Below, piece after piece: positions 60,501-64,000 of a stretch of 64,000 bases of DNA. How positions within the stretch are numbered: the stretch's first letter is position 1; each line of letters begins with the position of its first letter. The translations under genes were made by a program, and so were the position numbers. Below the pieces are notes generated by a model. It had not been told where the DNA came from. It was given only the letters and a program-made list of their open reading frames with translations, and made no database searches. This DNA comes from Pseudoxanthomonas suwonensis (GTDB lineage: Bacteria; Pseudomonadota; Gammaproteobacteria; Xanthomonadales; Xanthomonadaceae): positions 68,330 through 132,329 of the forward strand of contig QFNC01000003.1 in NCBI GenBank assembly GCA_003240695.1, given 5' to 3'.

Positions 60501-63500
60501 AATGCATCCCGGCCAAAACCACCATTCAGTACATCTCCATGCTTGCCGCCACGCAACAGGTCATCCCCCTGGCCCCCATCCAGGTAATCCCGTCCTTCAC
60601 CCCCAGTCAGGACATCGTTGCCTGCACTGGGATCATAAAAAGCAGACTCGCCATCCCCAAGAAGCACATCATCGCCAGCGCCGCCATCGATGCGGTCATT
60701 CCCGCCGCCGCCGATGGCTTTGTCGTTGCCAGCGCCGCTGTTGATGACATCGTCACCAAACCCTGCGTCGTGGCGCGGCGAATCGTAATCGCCGTAAATC
60801 ATGTCATCGCCAGCGCCTGCTTCAACCGTGTCGTTTCCGCTTTCACCGAAAAGGAGGTCGGCGCCGGCATCGGACGTAATCACGTCGTGACCCGCGCCTG
60901 CCGCCATCACGTTGTTGCCATCGCCGCCGGACAGCCAGTCGTCGCCGCTGGCGCCAACCAGCACATCATCGCCATCGCCGCCCATCAGCACATCGTTGGC
61001 TTTCGTGCCTTCAATCGCGTCATTGCCTTCTCCGCCATCGGCAAAAACACCACTTGCGTAGGCATAATCAAAGGACCTTGGGTCGCGTGACAGGTCTACC
61101 GTGCCATTGGGTGTTTCCAGTACCATGTGCGGCGCGCCGTAGTTGAGGGAAAACCTGTTTTGGGCGTCCAGCCAAAACAGCGGCTTTTCGCCCATGGTTC
61201 CCTGCAATTGCCTGTAGTTCTGCCGGTAGTAAGCGCTCAGATTGGTGTGCCACAACGCCTCGATATCCACGCCCACAATCATGCTGGGCAGCAGGATGTC
61301 GTTGCCAGCGCCGCCAAAAATCCGGCTGTTCTCCCCCACGCCCCCCGCAACATCGTCGCCATCGCCCAGATCGACATGGGCGCCATCGGCCCAGGCGGCA
61401 TCCACCAAATCCTCGCCGCCCCCAGCTTCCAGTATGGTTCCGGTTTGCTCGAAGACGGGCGATTGCGGGTCAGCGCCATAAGCGCCGTGCAAATAATCCC
61501 TGCCCGCGAGCCCCTTGGCATGGTAGTTGACCAGGTTATCCGCGCCCTGGTAAATGAAACTGCCTTCCGGCGCAGCGGTTTTCGTTACGGGGACCTGGTC
61601 GATCTGGTCGGGTGCTTGATCGCTAAGCGCGATGCCCAGATCGCCATTCTTGAAATTCTCGATCCGTAGGGTGCCTTTGCCGCCGTTGATGGTGGGGCTG
61701 TAAATGGTCAATACGGATTTGCCATCCTGCCGGTTCCACTGGTAATAAACGTTGTTTTTTCTGTCCGCATAGGTATTGGCGCCAGTCTGGAGCCAATCCG
61801 CCGCCGCAACCCCAGCGCTATTGCTGCCCAGCGGAACGAATGAGCCGCCACCGCCCTTGTACCATTCAATGCGACCCTCTCCGTCGCTATCGTAAATAGT
61901 CTTGACGCCATCGCCCGCGAAGTAGACATCCACGCCCTGACCGCCCTCGTAGCGGTCATCGCCCGCGCCGCCGGCGAATGTATCGTTGCCATCGCCGCCA
62001 TATAGCCTGTCGGAATGGCTGCCGCCATTGAGCCGATTGTCGCCGCCATCGCCGAACATGATTTTGTGGTCATGCTGCTCGCCCCATTGCCACCAGCGCT
62101 CATCCGCGCCATCAATCAAGAATTCCACATCGTCTTTGGCGCCATTGCTGTCCGCATCATAAAGGCTGGCGCCAATGGCGTGGTAGCGCCAATCACCCTG
62201 CACGTCATCGCTGTCCCACTCGGAGTCGTATTGCTTGTCCGCAAGGCTGGCCGCAACCAGAGCCGCCTTGGCCGCGTCCAGCACGGGCATCGACGCCATT
62301 TTCCGCCAGGCACCGTCATCGCTGTCCTCGCTGCCGGAGTCGTAGGCGATCTTCCAGAGTAGGAAACCGGCCCTGTCCACCAGGTACTCGTGCGTATACC
62401 GTTCCGCATCCAGTTGCCCACCTGCGTTGTGCTGCGCATAGATCGCGTCCATCCCGGTGCCGGTCAGCACGAACGGTAACCCGTTCTGCAAGGCATAGCG
62501 ATAGGCGATGTCGTTTTCCGCGCGCGTGGCGATTTGCTCGGCCGACAGCCCGGCCAGCATCACCAGCTGCACGTTGCCTGCAACCGACGTCATGCCATTC
62601 TGGATTTTCTGCACACTCTGGTGCAGTTTTTCCCGTGCCACGATGTCGGAAAACCCTTCGGGGTCGGCATAGTTGCCTGCCATCGGTTCGTAGTCAGTGG
62701 CGAAAATGCGGCCCAGTGCATTGACCAGATTTTCGAGTGCATCGGCATCGTACAGGTTGTCCTTCTGCATCAATGTGGCTGCCAGTGGAATCAAATCCTT
62801 CAGCGGGCCCGGGATGACGCCCGAAGCCAATAGGCTCATCAAGAAATTCGCCGCATTGCTCGGCACCTTGGTCTGCACCGTGTCCACCCGGTTCGACATC
62901 ACGGCCAGCAGCGACTTGAAGTCGGCAATGGCGAAGTCCGGCTGCAATGTCTGCAGCACGTCGATCACGGTCAACGCATCCATCGACGGGGTGATGCTGT
63001 GGGTTTCGCCGAAGTCGCCCAGCACGCCGCGCGCATCCGCGAACATTTCCAGGAATCCCAGCCAGCGCGACAAGGGCAGGTCTTCGGTGGCGATGCCCAG
63101 GTCCAGCGCCGGCTTGGCATGCCAGCCACTGTTGGCCACGAATTCCATGTCGAAGAAGGCGCCGCGGCCGAAGGTCTGGGTGATGTGCTGGTCCCAGCCG
63201 GGCACCTCGCCGCGGTGGGACATGAAGGCATCGGGGTGCATGCCGTTTTCCAGGAAATTCTCCACCATGTCGTACGCAGTCGGTGTGCCCATCTGCCCAG
63301 CATAGGGACCGGTGCCCACGGTGCGGAGGTCGATCAGGTTCTGGACGACCTTGTGGTATTCCGATTGGTACAAATCCGCCGGATTGCCGTTCTGGGGCGC
63401 GCGGGGGAACGAAGCGGCTGCACGCAACTTCAGCATCAGCTGCACGTCGTCGCTGAGGGGAAACTCATTGTTCTGCAAGAACAGCTGCCATTCGTATTCA

Positions 63501-64000
63501 GTCTTGGCATGCAGTGCACGCATGTCGATGAAACCGCCTACGGGAAGTCCTTCGTAGGTGCCGTCCCATGCGCGCATGTCGTTGTAGAACTGCACGATCT
63601 GGCGGATGTCCTCGCCCGTGGGCGGGCGATAGGCGAAATCCTCTGCCGGGGAACTGGTCTGGATGCCGCCCACCCCCGCCGCGTTGAAGGTGTAGGTATG
63701 CGCCAGTTCCGACTGGTGCATCAGGCTGAACGACGTGGCCAGATGCGCGCCCAGCGAATAGCCGGTGGCTGTCAGGCTGGCGCTGCCATCGGCCATGCCG
63801 TTTGCGAACTGCTGCACGCTGGCGTTGGCCACCCACTGGCCGCTGGCGATGTCCCAGGTCTTGCCCTGCTTCAGCATGGCGTAGAACTGCTCCATGGATG
63901 TCAGCTGCGCGGTGGCGAAGCCGATGTCGGCGATTTCGCCATCCGCGCCGGGCTTGCCGTCGCCGCTCCAGTTGCCGCCGTCGGCATCGAAGCGGTATTC
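57551..64000 (-). CDS. giant RTX protein with alpha/beta-hydrolase (lipase-like) domain, N-terminus outside the window
   Basis: The frame is open from 57551 to the window edge (about 2,150 codons seen). The most N-terminal visible part holds a hydrolase elbow GYSLG (about 63760), suggesting a lipase/esterase. RTX calcium-binding nonapeptides (GGxGxDxxx) form blocks near 62000, 61000-60350 (the longest), 60000, 59600, 59300 and 58900; examples are GGDGNDTFAGGAGDD and GGAGDDWLDGGDGDD. A cadherin-like/Ig domain is at about 58540-58270, and the end is a Pro/His/Ala-rich tail of about 150 residues. RTX proteins are secreted by type I systems and fold on calcium outside the cell; no transporter genes are in view. 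The middle part (about 58200-60300) is visibly AT-richer than neighbours, pointing to transfer. Confidence 0.85.
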   Translation of the reverse strand, partial: EYRFDADGGNWSGDGKPGADGEIADIGFATAQLTSMEQFYAMLKQGKTWDIASGQWVANASVQQFANGMADGSASLTATGYSLGAHLATSFSLMHQSELAHTYTFNAAGVGGIQTSSPAEDFAYRPPTGEDIRQIVQFYNDMRAWDGTYEGLPVGGFIDMRALHAKTEYEWQLFLQNNEFPLSDDVQLMLKLRAAASFPRAPQNGNPADLYQSEYHKVVQNLIDLRTVGTGPYAGQMGTPTAYDMVENFLENGMHPDAFMSHRGEVPGWDQHITQTFGRGAFFDMEFVANSGWHAKPALDLGIATEDLPLSRWLGFLEMFADARGVLGDFGETHSITPSMDALTVIDVLQTLQPDFAIADFKSLLAVMSNRVDTVQTKVPSNAANFLMSLLASGVIPGPLKDLIPLAATLMQKDNLYDADALENLVNALGRIFATDYEPMAGNYADPEGFSDIVAREKLHQSVQKIQNGMTSVAGNVQLVMLAGLSAEQIATRAENDIAYRYALQNGLPFVLTGTGMDAIYAQHNAGGQLDAERYTHEYLVDRAGFLLWKIAYDSGSEDSDDGAWRKMASMPVLDAAKAALVAASLADKQYDSEWDSDDVQGDWRYHAIGASLYDADSNGAKDDVEFLIDGADERWWQWGEQHDHKIMFGDGGDNRLNGGSHSDRLYGGDGNDTFAGGAGDDRYEGGQGVDVYFAGDGVKTIYDSDGEGRIEWYKGGGGSFVPLGSNSAGVAAADWLQTGANTYADRKNNVYYQWNRQDGKSVLTIYSPTINGGKGTLRIENFKNGDLGIALSDQAPDQIDQVPVTKTAAPEGSFIYQGADNLVNYHAKGLAGRDYLHGAYGADPQSPVFEQTGTILEAGGGEDLVDAAWADGAHVDLGDGDDVAGGVGENSRIFGGAGNDILLPSMIVGVDIEALWHTNLSAYYRQNYRQLQGTMGEKPLFWLDAQNRFSLNYGAPHMVLETPNGTVDLSRDPRSFDYAYASGVFADGGEGNDAIEGTKANDVLMGGDGDDVLVGASGDDWLSGGDGNNVMAAGAGHDVITSDAGADLLFGESGNDTVEAGAGDDMIYGDYDSPRHDAGFGDDVINSGAGNDKAIGGGGNDRIDGGAGDDVLLGDGESAFYDPSAGNDVLTGGEGRDYLDGGQGDDLLRGGKHGDVLNGGFGRDALHGEEGSDLLYGEDGDDLLYGGAGDDWLDGGDGDDILQGGAGSDWLDGGSYDSDTYILEPGFGHDVMVMSGTDRILLKGNNSDYGLSIEWGDLVIHGKDGSRAQAKGFFDSKYSKVIMPDGVELTVAALKQQLSVPEGDDVLKGSQGQDVLNGGSGNDLLNGDDVRSARSDVLIGGSGDDVYIVDSREGCFTYESSKDLDQVIEAADEGNDTVIALNYSYRLQANVENLQIAHYVDQLFWSNWGAPDWHPPAYRIMQGNGLDNRIEVLPAVSRYNVDISKRTHAGHYYVLDGGVGADWLSGSEASEIYVVDNLGDVVNEPEYAKSFDQVFSSISYSIENNPLLEAIVLRGSDAINAVGNAGANVLEGSTNSAANLLRGGAGDDTYVIGTNDVVHEDFNSGNDTVVIDAEPDTKKWAEVSHKWFSVDDYENVENLKVGNFEVYRSDYTKQDLYYNGGFGANISGNAENNVLEGNGYSNHIRAGAGDDVLIGGELNANSVFRAGDDVLEGESGDDILRAGTAGASLTGGVGNDRIETSSGHDEIFFNLGDGKDALVVGKRNVGFRTSSPDLSAIYQLGDVVYFGSGIEAGKTHFSREGSDLIVGFDASAADALRIKDYWILENDAERLSGAVGKFMFADGAVRHGDLAQLAVPSNAPPMPNDQYEFELIGNARVNVDLQQFFVTDDPLQIAVLGELPTLLTYDPATSSLGGLAPDGGGEFYLSLQAVDGWGQRATQYLNVKLVDGTPDNSQLAGTDALDLLRGGNGDDVLKSFGFGDRLDSAEGNDTYNVFDESVKLQELSVHGGGSINRTRPLLQRWHDIGLSDLPTGGRFGGGFKPPRPGCATPEHHEAHWPTDPGHVHKPYDPIDVVWAPVLDEVTMPPAVAAVMRHWPTLDAAGGWPYQQAVERWPRPVPHAAALSGDRGRSPEPAGMAAELQHLVQVMAGADSAAASVETGLASPATAPDLISRQFHLGHGGMLTPAALA

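Noticed and set aside
60350..61000. Regularly spaced short repeats suggesting a CRISPR array
   Set aside because: The period follows 9-codon RTX motifs within a single open frame; there are no spacers and no cas genes.
60215..61090. Long plus-strand open frames inside the RTX gene (Ile/Val/Ala-rich)
   Set aside because: They are the antisense reading of Gly-Asp repeat codons; no ribosome site and no family resemblance.

Overview
The window is a contiguous stretch of GC-rich chromosome from a gammaproteobacterium, most likely a member of the Lysobacteraceae (Xanthomonadaceae). The evidence is the suite of families typical of that group (DUF1631 next to PilZ, DUF3297, DUF4031, DUF3016, DUF1415, YajQ, a dihydrolipoamide dehydrogenase carrying its own lipoyl domain), a complete atpIBEFHAGDC-type operon followed by glmU-glmS, and dense gene packing with many 1-4 nt start/stop overlaps. 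The genus cannot be fixed from the sequence alone.

Layout. 1-2.7 kb: SPOR protein and argS. 2.7-5.25 kb: an accessory cassette of a membrane protein, a putative cysteine-hydrolase effector with a Gln-rich tail and a DUF5625-like lipoprotein, followed by the decayed remnant of a second copy of the effector/membrane-gene junction. 5.3-13.8 kb: pepQ, PilZ, DUF1631, hemW, rdgB, rph, then yicC, gmk and rpoZ. 13.8-18.8 kb: azurin plus a three-gene electron-transfer operon (periplasmic decaheme cytochrome, MtrB/PioB-type porin, di-haem cytochrome c4-like protein). 18.9-30 kb: tex, several small conserved families, a flavin-dependent oxidoreductase, tesA and its divergent ABC exporter.

30-34.5 kb: an RNA-repair-type pair (RtcB ligase and a slipin/SPFH protein). 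Upstream of it, on the same strand, lie two abutting tRNA-like sequences that keep the D arm, T arm and 3' CCA but have shortened acceptor stems and broken anticodon loops. A Rho-independent terminator separates them from slipin. I consider this the most interesting candidate for an undescribed RNA element. 34.5-43.4 kb: rsmC-rsuA, DUF1415, yajQ, a small membrane protein, and pyruvate dehydrogenase E2 and E3 genes flanking mscS and a nitrilase-family amidase. 43.4-45.9 kb: a secreted peptidoglycan amidase flanked by two copies of an imperfect direct repeat whose central hairpin shows a compensatory base change.

46-57.5 kb: the ATP synthase operon, with an extra small lipoprotein gene between atpG and atpD, then glmU and glmS. 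atpD as given is frameshifted: about 70 nt covering the DELSEED loop appear to be missing, so either the sequence carries an error or the gene is broken. 57.5-64 kb: the 3' part of a very large, AT-richer RTX protein with an alpha/beta-hydrolase (lipase-like) domain, truncated by the window edge.
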